From positions 1 through 32,752 of the IMG/VR virus record IMGVR_UViG_3300037010_001793: a stretch of 32,752 nucleotides of DNA, one strand, 5' to 3'. The stretch comes from a virus. A model generated the notes under the pieces. It did no database searches. It had not been told where the DNA came from and worked only from the letters and a program-made list of their open reading frames with translations. Numbering within the stretch: the stretch's first letter is position 1; every line of letters starts with the position of its first letter. The position numbers were made by a program, and so were the translations under genes. Positions 1-7,555 of this stretch are shown one piece after another.

Positions 1-807
1 CGGAAGCATGATCTGCGAAAGAGACTCGGCGAGGTTCTGGAGTACGCCAGTAAAGCTCATCGTCGCCGGGTAGATTTTCTCCATGCCCTTGATGAGCAGT
101 TCCATCGCCCTCGGGCCCTGGTACGCGCCGATCGCCTGCGCCGCGCGTGCGCTGGCGAGCTGGTCGGTGCCGAAGTCGCCCAATCCTGCCGCCTTCGCGA
201 CCCGGGCAATGTCAATGCCCTTCGCGGCGAGCGACATAATCGTATCCTGCCCCGCCGGACGGAACGATGAGCCGAGAGCGGCGAGCGTACGCGCCACGTC
301 TCCGACGTCCGCCTCGCCCCAGCCCTGCGCCGAACCGACCGCTGCCAGCGTGCGCAGGGTCGCCACCGCCTTGTCGCCGTCGTGAGTGACCGCCGCAAGT
401 CCCCGCGCATAGCCGATGAGCGCCTCGGTGCGGTACGGCGTCTCTGCGCCCATCTGCCTCAACTCTCTCATGATCTTGTGGGCCGCTTGCGCGGAGCCGA
501 GGATCGACTTGAACCCGATCTCGATGCGCTCGTACTGGGCCGCGAGGCGAACACCAGCGAACGACGCCGCCGCCGCGCCGAGCATGCCGATGCTAGACGC
601 GAGCGTGTTGACGACGCCCATCGCCTGCACGGCAGGAAGTTTGATCGACGTGATCGACGCGCCCAGGTCCTTCGTTGACTGCTCCGCCGGGTCCGCCTGT
701 TTCTTGAGGCGAGCGGACGCCTGCCCGACGTCATCAAGGGCCTTGGTCGTGCCCTCATCCTGTATCGCTACGTTGATGAGCAGTCGCCCTAGTTGCTCGT
801 CGTTCAT
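1..807 (-). CDS. Tape measure protein, N-terminal part (cut by window edge)
   Basis: This is the first 269 codons of a tail tape measure protein. It sets tail length and sits in the tail lumen. The reading frame is open from ATG 807 to the window edge. Residues 1-60 are polar and helical, followed by an Ala/Gly-rich hydrophobic stretch near 65-85. Next comes a segment of the type seen at the start of many tape measures, with YERIEIGFKSILGS and then AETPYRTEALIGYARGLA. The gene lies directly downstream of the tail assembly chaperones, where tape measures are found in HK97-like phages. The ribosome site is weak (GAGTGAG), so translation may be coupled to the chaperone gene that ends 4 bases upstream. 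The C-terminal part, normally several hundred residues, is missing. Confidence 0.85.
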   Translation of the reverse strand, partial: MNDEQLGRLLINVAIQDEGTTKALDDVGQASARLKKQADPAEQSTKDLGASITSIKLPAVQAMGVVNTLASSIGMLGAAAASFAGVRLAAQYERIEIGFKSILGSAQAAHKIMRELRQMGAETPYRTEALIGYARGLAAVTHDGDKAVATLRTLAAVGSAQGWGEADVGDVARTLAALGSSFRPAGQDTIMSLAAKGIDIARVAKAAGLGDFGTDQLASARAAQAIGAYQGPRAMELLIKGMEKIYPATMSFTGVLQNLAESLSQIMLP

Positions 808-811
808 GTTC

Positions 812-1350
812 TCACTCGTCTGGTTGCTCGATCCGCGCCACGGCGGCGAGCGTGATCAGTTCCCGGGCCGGAATGCCCCGCAACTCGCACGGGAGGCGGT
901 GCAGGTAACGTAGGCACAGTATCGTCCAGGCCCCGTCGGTACTGTGCCTCAGCTGTTTACCCGTTCGTCCAGCACGGTCTCGTCGCCTGCCAGGAACGGG
1001 AACGCCTCGCTCCAGGCCTGCCGGAGCCGCAAATAGGCGCGGGGTTTGGCCAACGCCAGGCGCATGAACAGGTCGCCTGCCGTCAGAGGCGACGGGTCGC
1101 CAGTGAACGTAAGCGCGAGCAATGCAACTTCCATGCACCCGCCCTTCGGCATTTGCGGGTAGGCGCGGCGCAGGCGTTTGGCGTCCTCCTGCACCGCCGC
1201 CAACCGCGGTACATCTGGCTCCTGAAACGCGAACACTGCCGGCTGGCCGTCGAAAAACTCGCTCAGATCGACGGAACAGGTCGCCAACGCGTCCGGTTGC
1301 GTAGACTGCAGGAGCGCCCCCAGGCCAGCGGTCGTCGTTGTGTCACTCAT
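812..1350 (-). CDS. Tail assembly chaperone G-T fusion made by -1 frameshift
   Basis: This is the long product (about 179 aa) expected if ribosomes reading the 949-1350 frame slip back one base near 955-961. The -1 frame then stays open to a TGA at 812 and adds about 48 residues containing WTILCLRYLHRLPCELRG and an acidic end, much like T-domain extensions of tail chaperones. In many siphophages a short and a frameshifted long chaperone coat the tape measure during tail assembly. The slip site is G GTA AAC, which is not a textbook heptamer because the P-site codon re-pairs poorly. It is followed after 5 bases by a perfect 10-bp stem. The alternative is a separate downstream ORF, but I see no good start codon for one. 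Confidence 0.72.
912..961 (-). promoter_or_regulatory. -1 programmed frameshift signal (slip site plus stem-loop)
   Basis: On the minus strand the slip site G GTA AAC (961-955) is followed by a 5-base spacer (954-950). A perfect 10-bp inverted repeat follows, with arms AGGCACAGTA (949-940) and TACTGTGCCT (921-912) around an 18-base loop. A stable stem 5-9 bases after a slip site is the usual arrangement for -1 frameshifting. The zero-frame stop lies at the base of the stem. The slip site is non-canonical, which is the main doubt. Confidence 0.72.
949..1350 (-). CDS. Tail assembly chaperone, short form (G-like)
   Basis: This 133-residue protein sits between the tail tube gene and the tape measure, the invariant place of the tail assembly chaperone. 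It is expected to be non-structural and to bind the tape measure while the tube polymerises. It is mixed alpha/beta with no membrane segment. The ATG at 1350 overlaps the stop of the tube gene (TGATG), which suggests translational coupling. A GTG one codon earlier (1353) is possible. The frame ends at 949, inside the frameshift signal, so this is the un-shifted product. The identification rests on gene order and the frameshift arrangement, since the sequence itself is poorly conserved in this family. Confidence 0.75.
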   Translation of the reverse strand: MSDTTTTAGLGALLQSTQPDALATCSVDLSEFFDGQPAVFAFQEPDVPRLAAVQEDAKRLRRAYPQMPKGGCMEVALLALTFTGDPSPLTAGDLFMRLALAKPRAYLRLRQAWSEAFPFLAGDETVLDERVNS

Positions 1351-1781
1351 CACCAGTAGACCCCCGTGTATGTCCAGCCCTCGATGCCCATCTTCACCTC
1401 GATGGTTTCGATCGTCTCGCCGTCCTCGATGGTCTCATTCGCGCGCAGGATCATTCCCACGTACGAGCGGTTCTGTACCATCGAGGAGACTTCCTTCACG
1501 TCGACCCGGATGGCCAGCCCGGCGCACGATGCAAACTGCGGCCCGCTATCACTGACCTGCAGTTTGAGCCTCACGGTCGCGGCGCTGCGCTTGTATCGCG
1601 TTTTCTCCAGAGCGTCACCCAGGCTCGTGACGTCTCCGTCGATCGCCGATTCGTCGAGCTCGATTGACTTCGCGAGCCATTTCTGCGACTGCGCCGCGTT
1701 GAAACTGATGGGCTGCCCGTTGACGACCCCGCCGAGGCTGGTTTGCACCAGGCAGTCCTGCCCGATCAATCTGTACGCCAT
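1350..1781 (-). CDS. Major tail tube protein (putative)
   Basis: This 143-residue protein, rich in beta-strand and without Cys clusters or membrane segments, lies between the tail terminator and the chaperones, where siphophages encode the tail tube protein. Features that fit include the N-terminal SFNAAQSQKW and a charged region ELDESAIDGDVTSLGDALEKTRYKRS, consistent with a tube protein that buries its N-terminus. Its length is close to that of small tail tube proteins. It would form stacked hexameric rings around the tape measure. I do not recognise a specific family by motif, so the call rests mainly on synteny. Confidence 0.65.
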   Translation of the reverse strand: MAYRLIGQDCLVQTSLGGVVNGQPISFNAAQSQKWLAKSIELDESAIDGDVTSLGDALEKTRYKRSAATVRLKLQVSDSGPQFASCAGLAIRVDVKEVSSMVQNRSYVGMILRANETIEDGETIETIEVKMGIEGWTYTGVYW

Positions 1782-1791
1782 GATGACCTCC

Positions 1792-2211
1792 TCACCCGAC
1801 CGGGCGGTACCTGACCCGGTAGATCGCGCCTAACTCCGAATGTCGCGTCGTGCCCAGCAGGACGTCGGCCTGCTCGAACACGCTGTCTGTGGCCACGTTC
1901 AACTTGTAGCCGGTCCCGCTCACGGCCTGCTTGTTGAGCAATGTGTGCACGCGGTCCATGATGGGCTGCAGGGCTGCCGTGCCTCCCCCCTCGCCGATCA
2001 CCGTCACCATGTAGCGCATCTCGACCATTGCCAGCCCATCGTCGATAGCGCGCACCGCCTTCGGCAGTCCCTCCGGCGCGTAGACGATCATCGGCGCAGG
2101 AGCCTCGGGGACAGCCTTCATGCTCCAGACGCCCTGCACCATCGCCATGAGCGTGACGTCGCCCGTGAGCGTCGCATAGAGCCAGGCGTCCACCTCGGCA
2201 GTCGGGCTCAT
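1792..2211 (-). CDS. Tail terminator / tail completion protein (DUF3168-like)
   Basis: This protein of 139 residues opens with the helical segment AEVDAWLYATLTGDVTLMAMV, ends the first third with PAPMIVYAPEG, and continues with alternating strands (EMRYMVTVIGEGGG, then helix LQPIMDRVHTLLNKQ). That layout matches the DUF3168/HK97 gp10-type tail terminator fold, which caps the tail tube as a hexameric ring and joins it to the head connector. It follows the gp10-like gene with a 4-base ATGA overlap and precedes the tail tube gene, as expected. The C-terminus YRVRYRPVG fits a closing strand. Confidence 0.75.
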   Translation of the reverse strand: MSPTAEVDAWLYATLTGDVTLMAMVQGVWSMKAVPEAPAPMIVYAPEGLPKAVRAIDDGLAMVEMRYMVTVIGEGGGTAALQPIMDRVHTLLNKQAVSGTGYKLNVATDSVFEQADVLLGTTRHSELGAIYRVRYRPVG

Positions 2212-2579
2212 TGCTCTAGATGCCTCCGCAGAATGTCAATGATTGTCTGCTGGTTGTTCTCGACGGCCTTCCTCATCCAGGCATATTTGCCGCGAAACTT
2301 CGACGCCAGCTCAAGCGGCGCGGCGTAGTTCATGTCAGCGTGCAGGCAGATCGTGACGAGCTCCTCCGATACGTCGACGACGTCGCCATGAATGGACGCC
2401 TCCAGCATCCCGGTCGGCGTGTAGCCCTCGGAGTACGGGTTACCCCAGCGGTGGTTGGCCTTCGCGTAGGTCTCCAGATAGGCGGCAATCTCCTGCGCGG
2501 CGTCCATTTTCGCCTGCAGAATCTGGCGCTTCTTGGCCTCGATGTTCGCCAGCAGTTCCTCCAGCCCCCGTACGCTCAT
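2208..2579 (-). CDS. Neck/tail component, HK97 gp10-like
   Basis: This 123-residue protein starts with a long amphipathic helix (ANIEAKKRQILQAKMDAAQEIAAYLETYAKAN). It then has GYTPTGMLEASIHGDV, a mixed strand region, YAAPLELASKFRGKYAWMRKAVE and a C-terminal helix. The order helix, ligand-like TGxL segment, YAxxxE, and a late AWMRKAVE helix is typical of the HK97 gp10 family of neck or head-tail joining proteins. It lies between the head closure gene and the tail terminator. Its start overlaps the previous stop by four bases, which suggests coupled translation. Confidence 0.75.
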   Translation of the reverse strand: MSVRGLEELLANIEAKKRQILQAKMDAAQEIAAYLETYAKANHRWGNPYSEGYTPTGMLEASIHGDVVDVSEELVTICLHADMNYAAPLELASKFRGKYAWMRKAVENNQQTIIDILRRHLEQ

Positions 2580-2917
2580 AGCACCCGCTCCACGCTCAGT
2601 TGCACGGTCGTCGCGTACTCATTGCAGTCGATCACCCGGTAGAGATCGCCCGTCTCGTCGACCAGTCGGTAGCGCTCGTAGTCAGCGTCGATACTCGGCG
2701 GCGTTGTCTCGCGACGGTAGAATACCGCCACCTTCGGTATCCTCGCCTGAATGTAGGCCCCGGCATCGTTGAACCGGAGCGGCCTCGGGTTCGGATTCCG
2801 CAGGTAGCCGACGAGCCCTCTCTGCACCGTCGCCCAGTTGTCCACCGGGCCGCCTGTCGCGTCCTGCGTGACGGTGTTGAACATGAGATCGAATGTCGTG
2901 CGGCCCGGATCGCTCAC
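2576..2917 (-). CDS. Head-tail joining / head closure protein
   Basis: This 113-residue protein starts at GTG 2917, which overlaps the previous stop (GTGTGA) and has a GTGAGGG ribosome site. An upstream ATG in the same frame would overlap the connector gene far more and add a basic, non-conserved tail. The sequence DPGRTTFDLMFNTVTQDATGGPVDNWATV, followed by RYRLVDETGDLYRVIDC, resembles the SPP1 gp16 / Phage_H_T_join family, a small beta-barrel that closes the head after packaging. Position between the connector and the gp10-like gene supports this. Confidence 0.75.
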   Translation of the reverse strand: MSDPGRTTFDLMFNTVTQDATGGPVDNWATVQRGLVGYLRNPNPRPLRFNDAGAYIQARIPKVAVFYRRETTPPSIDADYERYRLVDETGDLYRVIDCNEYATTVQLSVERVL

Positions 2918-3609
2918 ACTACCGCCCTCACTCTGTGGAACCTGCCGCCGAACCCTGACTGCCTCTCGAACTCCTCGCGCCAACTGCTAACCTGTGACTG
3001 CAAATACCCCCCGCTCCCGTAGTCGTTCGATACGTCGCCCTCAGTCCATCGCGCCACGCCGTCCCGGATCGCGAGGCTCAGCTGCGGAGCCAGCCGGGAC
3101 GCCGCGCCGCACAGAATCGCCCTCCACGCCGCCTCGGGGACCGACGTCCAGTAGCCCCAACGACCCGCAACTCGAATGCTGTTCGGATACATGGGGCCCA
3201 CGTTCCCGAACATGGCGAACGGGCTCAGGAATGTAACATACGTGAACGGTTTCTGCTTGGCAGGCGCGTTCACCGGGCAGAGAACGTAGTCAGTGTCCTG
3301 CGATAGGTTTGTGCCAGCGTGTCCCGGCGTCTCACCGACGATCAGGTAGGAGACCGAGACGAGCCCTGCGCCGAGCTCCAGCACCGGTTGGTCGTTGGGA
3401 GCAATCGTGATGTCAGTAGGCGAGTAATAGCGCGTCACAGACGGATCGCTCGCAGACATGAAGAACGGCACATACCCGGTCCGCTCCTCCCATTCCTCGA
3501 TGGCCGAGTAAACCGCGCCGTCGAGGTCCAGATAGCCGTTCGGGATCGTGAGGCCTGCCCCCTCGATGAACCTGCTCAGGTCGACGCCAGTAGGTAACGC
3601 CGTCTGCAT
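2914..3609 (-). CDS. Head-tail connector (adaptor) protein, gp6-like
   Basis: This 231-residue protein contains an N-terminal helical region (YLDLDGAVYSAIEEWEERTGYVPF) and then a middle beta-rich insert with RYYSPTDITIAPNDQPVLELGAGLVSV. A helical C-terminal part follows (VPEAAWRAILCGAASRLAPQLS). The pattern of an early helix of roughly 20 residues, a strand pair around 'PVLELGAG' and a late helical bundle is typical of head-tail adaptors that form a dodecameric ring beneath the portal. It is longer than the small HK97 gp6 proteins and closer to adaptors with an inserted beta domain. It sits between capsid-proximal genes and head closure, as expected. Confidence 0.7.
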   Translation of the reverse strand: MQTALPTGVDLSRFIEGAGLTIPNGYLDLDGAVYSAIEEWEERTGYVPFFMSASDPSVTRYYSPTDITIAPNDQPVLELGAGLVSVSYLIVGETPGHAGTNLSQDTDYVLCPVNAPAKQKPFTYVTFLSPFAMFGNVGPMYPNSIRVAGRWGYWTSVPEAAWRAILCGAASRLAPQLSLAIRDGVARWTEGDVSNDYGSGGYLQSQVSSWREEFERQSGFGGRFHRVRAVV

Positions 3610-3610
3610 C

Positions 3611-3823
3611 TCACTTGTCCTCTGCCGGGCCGCTGATTGCCTTGTTCTCGCCCGGCCAGATCGCCTTCGCCGCTACCTGCACCCGCGCGAACCGCTCTGG
3701 CACCGTCACCGTCCGCGCGTCGTCGAGCTGCAGGGTCGCCTCGTAGTCATCGTCGTCCTCGCCGCCCCACCGGATTTCGATCACCTTGCCGGTTACGCTC
3801 ACAATGTCGCCAACGCGTGCCAT
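3611..3823 (-). CDS. Small head-region protein of unknown function
   Basis: This 70-residue protein has a predicted beta-barrel look: VGDIVSVTGKVIEIRWGG, then a DDDD turn, then YEATLQLDDARTVTVPERFARVQV. This resembles small SH3- or KOW-like barrels, but I do not recognise a named family. The ribosome site GGGAGCG precedes ATG 3823. It lies between the decoration-type gene and the connector, so a structural or assembly role is likely. The stop is 2 bases from the connector start. Confidence 0.6.
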   Translation of the reverse strand: MARVGDIVSVTGKVIEIRWGGEDDDDYEATLQLDDARTVTVPERFARVQVAAKAIWPGENKAISGPAEDK

Positions 3824-3845
3824 TCCACGCTCCCTGCCGGGTTGT

Positions 3846-3883
3846 GCCGGGGCCCCTAGACGTCACCGCGAAGAGGCCCCGGC
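3846..3883. terminator. Strong GC hairpin between head genes
   Basis: Perfect 9-bp arms GCCGGGGCC (3846-3854) and GGCCCCGGC (3875-3883) surround a 20-base loop in the gap between the decoration-type gene and the small 70-aa gene. There is no U-tract on either strand, so it may be a weak terminator, an mRNA-stabilising or processing hairpin, or a brake that lowers expression of genes after the capsid block. Confidence 0.5.
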
Positions 3884-3892
3884 TCTACGCCG

Positions 3893-4273
3893 TTACGGCT
3901 GCTTCTTGTACTTCACCACGGCCTCGACGGACAGGAGCATCCCCGTCGTCGCGCCGGAGACGGTGATCACCGGGCGAACGTAGCGCTGAGGCCCGATGTA
4001 GTCCACCCACTGCACCGCCGCGGCAGAGCTCGTCCACGCCGTCAGCGTGCCCACCTGATTTGCGGCAGTGACGTCAGTCCAGTTGCTGTTATCCGGCGAA
4101 TCCTGCAGTTTCGGCGTGTGTGTGCCATCCGTCCAGGTTCCCGGGTTGAAAATGATCGTGTTCGCAGTGACCGCGGACAGGTCCAGCGCCGTGCCGTTCG
4201 TTGTGGACGTCGACGCCTTGGGTTTGATCAGCGGAATAGGATCGACCTCCGCCGAGAGTGCTCGCATACTCAT
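3893..4273 (-). CDS. Capsid decoration-type / head-associated protein
   Basis: This 126-residue, beta-rich, Thr/Ala-rich protein follows the major capsid gene. The central stretch NTIIFNPGTWTDGTHTPKLQDS continues into DNSNWTDVTAANQVGTL and then WVDYIGPQRYVRPVITVSG. This motif type, GTWTDGTH..LQDS.D...W.DV, recurs in phage proteins encoded next to major capsid proteins and is often annotated as a structural or decoration protein. A GGGAGGG ribosome site precedes ATG 4273. Hairpins flank the gene on both sides, which suggests its own mRNA boundaries. The exact role is inferred from position. Confidence 0.6.
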   Translation of the reverse strand: MSMRALSAEVDPIPLIKPKASTSTTNGTALDLSAVTANTIIFNPGTWTDGTHTPKLQDSPDNSNWTDVTAANQVGTLTAWTSSAAAVQWVDYIGPQRYVRPVITVSGATTGMLLSVEAVVKYKKQP

Positions 4274-4329
4274 TGCTCTATCCCTCCCCCGCCTGCGCGG
4301 CGGGTCTGTCGCCTGAACTGGTTGAGAGG

Positions 4330-4360
4330 GCGGGGCCGCGCGTCCTATCTACGGCCCCGC
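4330..4360. terminator. GC hairpin downstream of the capsid gene
   Basis: Perfect 9-bp arms GCGGGGCCG (4330-4338) and CGGCCCCGC (4352-4360) enclose a 13-base loop, 10 bases past the stop of the major capsid gene in the direction of transcription. No U-run follows. It may partly terminate the late transcript or protect the 3' end of capsid mRNA. Confidence 0.5.
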
Positions 4361-4370
4361 GTCAGTCTCG

Positions 4371-5681
4371 CTACGCGTGCATGATGAGCCGGGAGAACGC
4401 CTCGCCGAGAACCGGAAGGGCGTCAGTCTCCCTGCGGAAAATGTAGCCAATCTGATTCGTTTCGGCGTAGCGCTCATAGAGCACCTGCAGGGTCATCGTG
4501 AGCGCATCGGCGATCCAGTATTTGCTGAAATCGCCAAGGACCGCGACATACTGGCTCGCCGAAATCGTGCTCGGCATGAGCTCCGACTCGTAGATCGGGC
4601 GGCCCATCAGCGTGTCCGGGGTCCCGCCGGTCAGGACGGTGCCCTGCGCCACGAACGGGGCCCCAATGAGACCCGGCTGCCAGATGTACTGGGAGTTCGA
4701 GTCCTTCAACTTGCGGATTGCCGCGACAACCGGGCGGGAAATGATCCAGCTCGACCTCTGGCGGTACTGGGCCTTCAGGTTGTAGAAGGTCGACATGATG
4801 TCATCGCCAGCCAATGCAGTCGGGCTCGCGGCAGTGACGTCACGGGTCGTCGGAATGCCCTGCGCGGACGGCGTCATCACGCCTAGCGGCTGGTTGGCAC
4901 CGGTTCCGTTCAGGAACGCATTCTCCTCGGTCAGCGCGACCATGTACGCCAGACGGTCGACCAATACCGTCTCGAAGTTGGGCACCTTGCGGATGAGGGT
5001 CCGGCTCAGCTTGAGCAACTTGGCCATCGGATGCGGGCGCCACTCCCTCTTGCCGACGCTTGCGGTCGTTTCCTCGTTGCCGGTGCCGAGTTCCACCGTC
5101 CAATCCGTGGCCGACGGGTCGGTATCGAGCGCGGGGACGCCGAGGCTATCGGCTGTCGGCACCTCGTAGACAGTGGACAACTGCCTCACGAACATGAGGT
5201 TCTTCATGAGCAGGAGGAAATCTTGGATCATCTCCTGCGGCATCACAGCGAACCCGCCTCCCGTGGGTACGTCTGCCTGGTACGCCTTGGCCTCTGGGCT
5301 GTTCAGCAACTTCGAGTCCGCAAGCTGGGCCGCGGACCCATCGTAGCCGGTGCCGAGCGCCTGGGCCCGGAACAACGCAAGCTTCAACTCCTTCGCGACC
5401 GCCGGTTTCTCGGCTTTCTCCTCTGGCCGCGCGCTGCCGATCACGGGCTGCGCCGCATCTGGAACCTTCTGGCCCCATGCCTCCAGCTCGTCCGCCTTGC
5501 GCAGCCTCTCGATCTGCTTGATGAGGCTGTCGCAGTCGGCCATGCGGCGATCGAACTCGGCCTCTTCGTCTGCCGTGAATGTATCCGGCTTCCCGGCATG
5601 CTTGGCCTGGAGCTCCTGCACCCCTGCGAGGGCGCGGTTGTATCGCTCCGTCAGTGCGTCAATCGTTGCTCTGTTACTCAT
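4371..5681 (-). CDS. Major capsid protein, HK97 family
   Basis: This 436-residue protein forms the icosahedral shell. Residues 1-70 are a charged coiled coil (RATIDALTERYNRALAGVQEL and onward), the usual scaffolding delta domain cut off by the prohead protease. The mature part begins near residue 110-130. Family features seen are PTGGGFAVMPQEM, the FVRQLSTVYEVPTAD segment, LSRTLIRKVPNFETVLVDRLAYMVALTEENAFLNGTG split across strands and helices, GVMTPSAQG, SSWIISRPVVAAIRKLKDS, and the late GDFSKYWIADALTMTLQVLYERYAETNQIGYIFRRETD. The start overlaps the protease stop by 8 bases, linking the pair. Confidence 0.96.
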   Translation of the reverse strand: MSNRATIDALTERYNRALAGVQELQAKHAGKPDTFTADEEAEFDRRMADCDSLIKQIERLRKADELEAWGQKVPDAAQPVIGSARPEEKAEKPAVAKELKLALFRAQALGTGYDGSAAQLADSKLLNSPEAKAYQADVPTGGGFAVMPQEMIQDFLLLMKNLMFVRQLSTVYEVPTADSLGVPALDTDPSATDWTVELGTGNEETTASVGKREWRPHPMAKLLKLSRTLIRKVPNFETVLVDRLAYMVALTEENAFLNGTGANQPLGVMTPSAQGIPTTRDVTAASPTALAGDDIMSTFYNLKAQYRQRSSWIISRPVVAAIRKLKDSNSQYIWQPGLIGAPFVAQGTVLTGGTPDTLMGRPIYESELMPSTISASQYVAVLGDFSKYWIADALTMTLQVLYERYAETNQIGYIFRRETDALPVLGEAFSRLIMHA

Positions 5682-6474
5682 CTAGGTAGGCTCCTCGCGC
5701 GACCGCCAGCGCGATCCTGCCGCGCCGAACGAGATCGCGAAGTCGTTGCTCGCGCGCTAGGGCGAGAGCGGCTGCGTCAGTGTTGTCTGGGTCGTCCTCC
5801 TCGTCAGCCTCTCGCTGCGGGTACCCGTGTAGTGCTATGGCGACCGCCTGTTTCCGGGAGAATCCTGCGTCCCGCAGGAACTCCTCAAACTCGCGGACCG
5901 TCTCTATTGATTTGACCGCCGAGGCCACCGCTTTCGGGTTGGCCGGAACGGGAACGATGCTGAACTCATAGAACTCGGCAATCTTGGAGATTCCGCGGCA
6001 TTGGCCCTTGCACCGCGCGATCCCCACGGTGTCGAACAGGTCCATCGGCGCGCCGAACTGCTCGGCATGGTCCAGCAGGTCCTTGCCGTTCTCGAAATAG
6101 TGCACACCGCTGTCGTAATCCGGCATGAACCCCACAGATAGGCCCACGGAGAGGCCCCGCTGCATCCGCTCCGCGCAGACCTGCCGGGCCGCCTGCCCCT
6201 CAGGCGTGCCGTGAAACTCGGCCTTGCAGAGCAGCTCACCGCCGCGTTCCGCCACCTCTACGGGCATGGCCACTGGCAGACTGCTCCAGTCGTGCCCGAC
6301 CGCCACGAACCCGGAGGACCTGAAGTCCTTCAACGCGCCCCTCCAGCACCCTGGATAGAGCACGTCGCCTTGGCGGTCCATATTCCCCATGACCGCTGCG
6401 GCTCCCGCGATCTGGTTGTCGTCGATCTGAACGTCTTTCAGAACATAGAACTTGTTCAATGGCAGTGGTTGCAT
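5674..6474 (-). CDS. Prohead protease, HK97 family (S78)
   Basis: This 266-residue protein is a serine protease that matures the prohead by cutting the scaffold domain of the capsid protein. Expected features are present: VMGNMDRQGDVLYPGCW at the N-terminus, the histidine in GHDWSSLPVA (His 61), the serine region GLSVGLSVGFMP (about residues 107-117), and EFSIVPVPANP (about 170-180), which precedes the family's C-terminal tail. The C-terminal 70 residues are charged and may act as an assembly tail. A GAGAGGTG ribosome site precedes ATG 6474. The gene is immediately upstream of the major capsid gene. Confidence 0.94.
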   Translation of the reverse strand: MQPLPLNKFYVLKDVQIDDNQIAGAAAVMGNMDRQGDVLYPGCWRGALKDFRSSGFVAVGHDWSSLPVAMPVEVAERGGELLCKAEFHGTPEGQAARQVCAERMQRGLSVGLSVGFMPDYDSGVHYFENGKDLLDHAEQFGAPMDLFDTVGIARCKGQCRGISKIAEFYEFSIVPVPANPKAVASAVKSIETVREFEEFLRDAGFSRKQAVAIALHGYPQREADEEDDPDNTDAAALALAREQRLRDLVRRGRIALAVARGAYLDE

Positions 6475-6508
6475 CCCGCACCTCTCATGTCTGCCAGCAC
6501 CCGGCGCA

Positions 6509-7555
6509 CTACTCCTCTGCCGGTCGTGCGTCCAACGCGGCGCTCGCCGGGCCGTCGCCCTGCCGCGCGTAGTAGTCTAGCTGCGTCGTCGGCACCTCGC
6601 CGACCTGCGGCTCCATCCTCGACGGGTACAGGTTCGGTGCCGCCTTCAGCACCTGGTATGTCGAGCAGATACAGTTCGGGTGACTGATCGGGACGTCATC
6701 AGGTTGGTAGACCCCCGGTCCGAGGCCGCTGTCGTGCGCCGCGTAGACGTCGCAGATATCTGGCTCCGGGTGACCTGCCGACAAGGCCCAACCGATCCCC
6801 AGCAGGTAGGGTTTCAGCTCGCCCGTCTGCCGGTCTACCGCCGCCACGTTCGTCGTCGCCCGGTGCGCCTGAATGAGCTCCGTTCGCGCGATCCGCATCG
6901 CCACCCACCATGGCGAGTCCTCGCCCGCTCCCGTCAACGCGTCGTGCACCCGATCGGCTGTCTGGGCCGCGCTCAACTGCTCCGCCACGCTCTGCAGGAT
7001 CGAGTTCTCAACTGCCCGGTAGCCTAGGTCACTCAGGTTGTGTAGCCTCGTGCTCAACATGATCCCATCCGAGTAATATCGCGCGGCAAGACCCTCGACC
7101 GTCTGTTGCGCGAGCCTCCCGAACCGTACCGTAACGTCCGCGCCATCACTCAGGTGCCACGTCCTGTCCATCTCTGCGACCAACGCCGTGTCGACGTCCC
7201 TGCTCCAGACCATTTCGGCCACCTGCTGCGCTCTATCTGCCGCCGCCTGCGCCAGCTCCAGCATCCCGGCGTCCAGTAGATCGGCATAGTCGCTCGACAG
7301 GTCCTGCAACCGTTGGTCGATCCCGGCGAGTAGCTCCTGCAGTCGCGCATTGTCGATCATCTGCTCGTCGGTAAACCATTGCTCGCCAAGCGCCTCTATG
7401 CGTCGAACGATCTCGCGCGCCGCGGCGTCGTACGTGCCCATCAGCCTGCGCAGGTTGTCACGCGTTAGAACCAGCTGCCTCCGCCGGGCCGCCACGAGCA
7501 ACGCGCGGTACTCCTCCGGCGTCCAATCCCGCGCGGCCCTATGCTCCGACCGCAT
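6509..7555 (-). CDS. Minor head protein, Mu F / SPP1 gp7-like
   Basis: This 348-residue protein is helical in its first two thirds, then carries MRIARTELIQAHRATTNVAAVD and the Cys/His segment ending ISHPNCICSTYQVL. Those two blocks define the Mu F-like minor head protein family, found in few copies inside the prohead and linked to the portal. The ATG at 7555 lies inside the end of the portal gene (17-base overlap). The order portal, Mu-F protein, protease, capsid is common in HK97-like phages. Confidence 0.9.
   Translation of the reverse strand: MRSEHRAARDWTPEEYRALLVAARRRQLVLTRDNLRRLMGTYDAAAREIVRRIEALGEQWFTDEQMIDNARLQELLAGIDQRLQDLSSDYADLLDAGMLELAQAAADRAQQVAEMVWSRDVDTALVAEMDRTWHLSDGADVTVRFGRLAQQTVEGLAARYYSDGIMLSTRLHNLSDLGYRAVENSILQSVAEQLSAAQTADRVHDALTGAGEDSPWWVAMRIARTELIQAHRATTNVAAVDRQTGELKPYLLGIGWALSAGHPEPDICDVYAAHDSGLGPGVYQPDDVPISHPNCICSTYQVLKAAPNLYPSRMEPQVGEVPTTQLDYYARQGDGPASAALDARPAEE

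Noticed and set aside
6685-6700. CTGATGA on the minus strand in the minor head gene
   Set aside because: No GAAA and no supporting stems nearby; it is an ordinary codon sequence.
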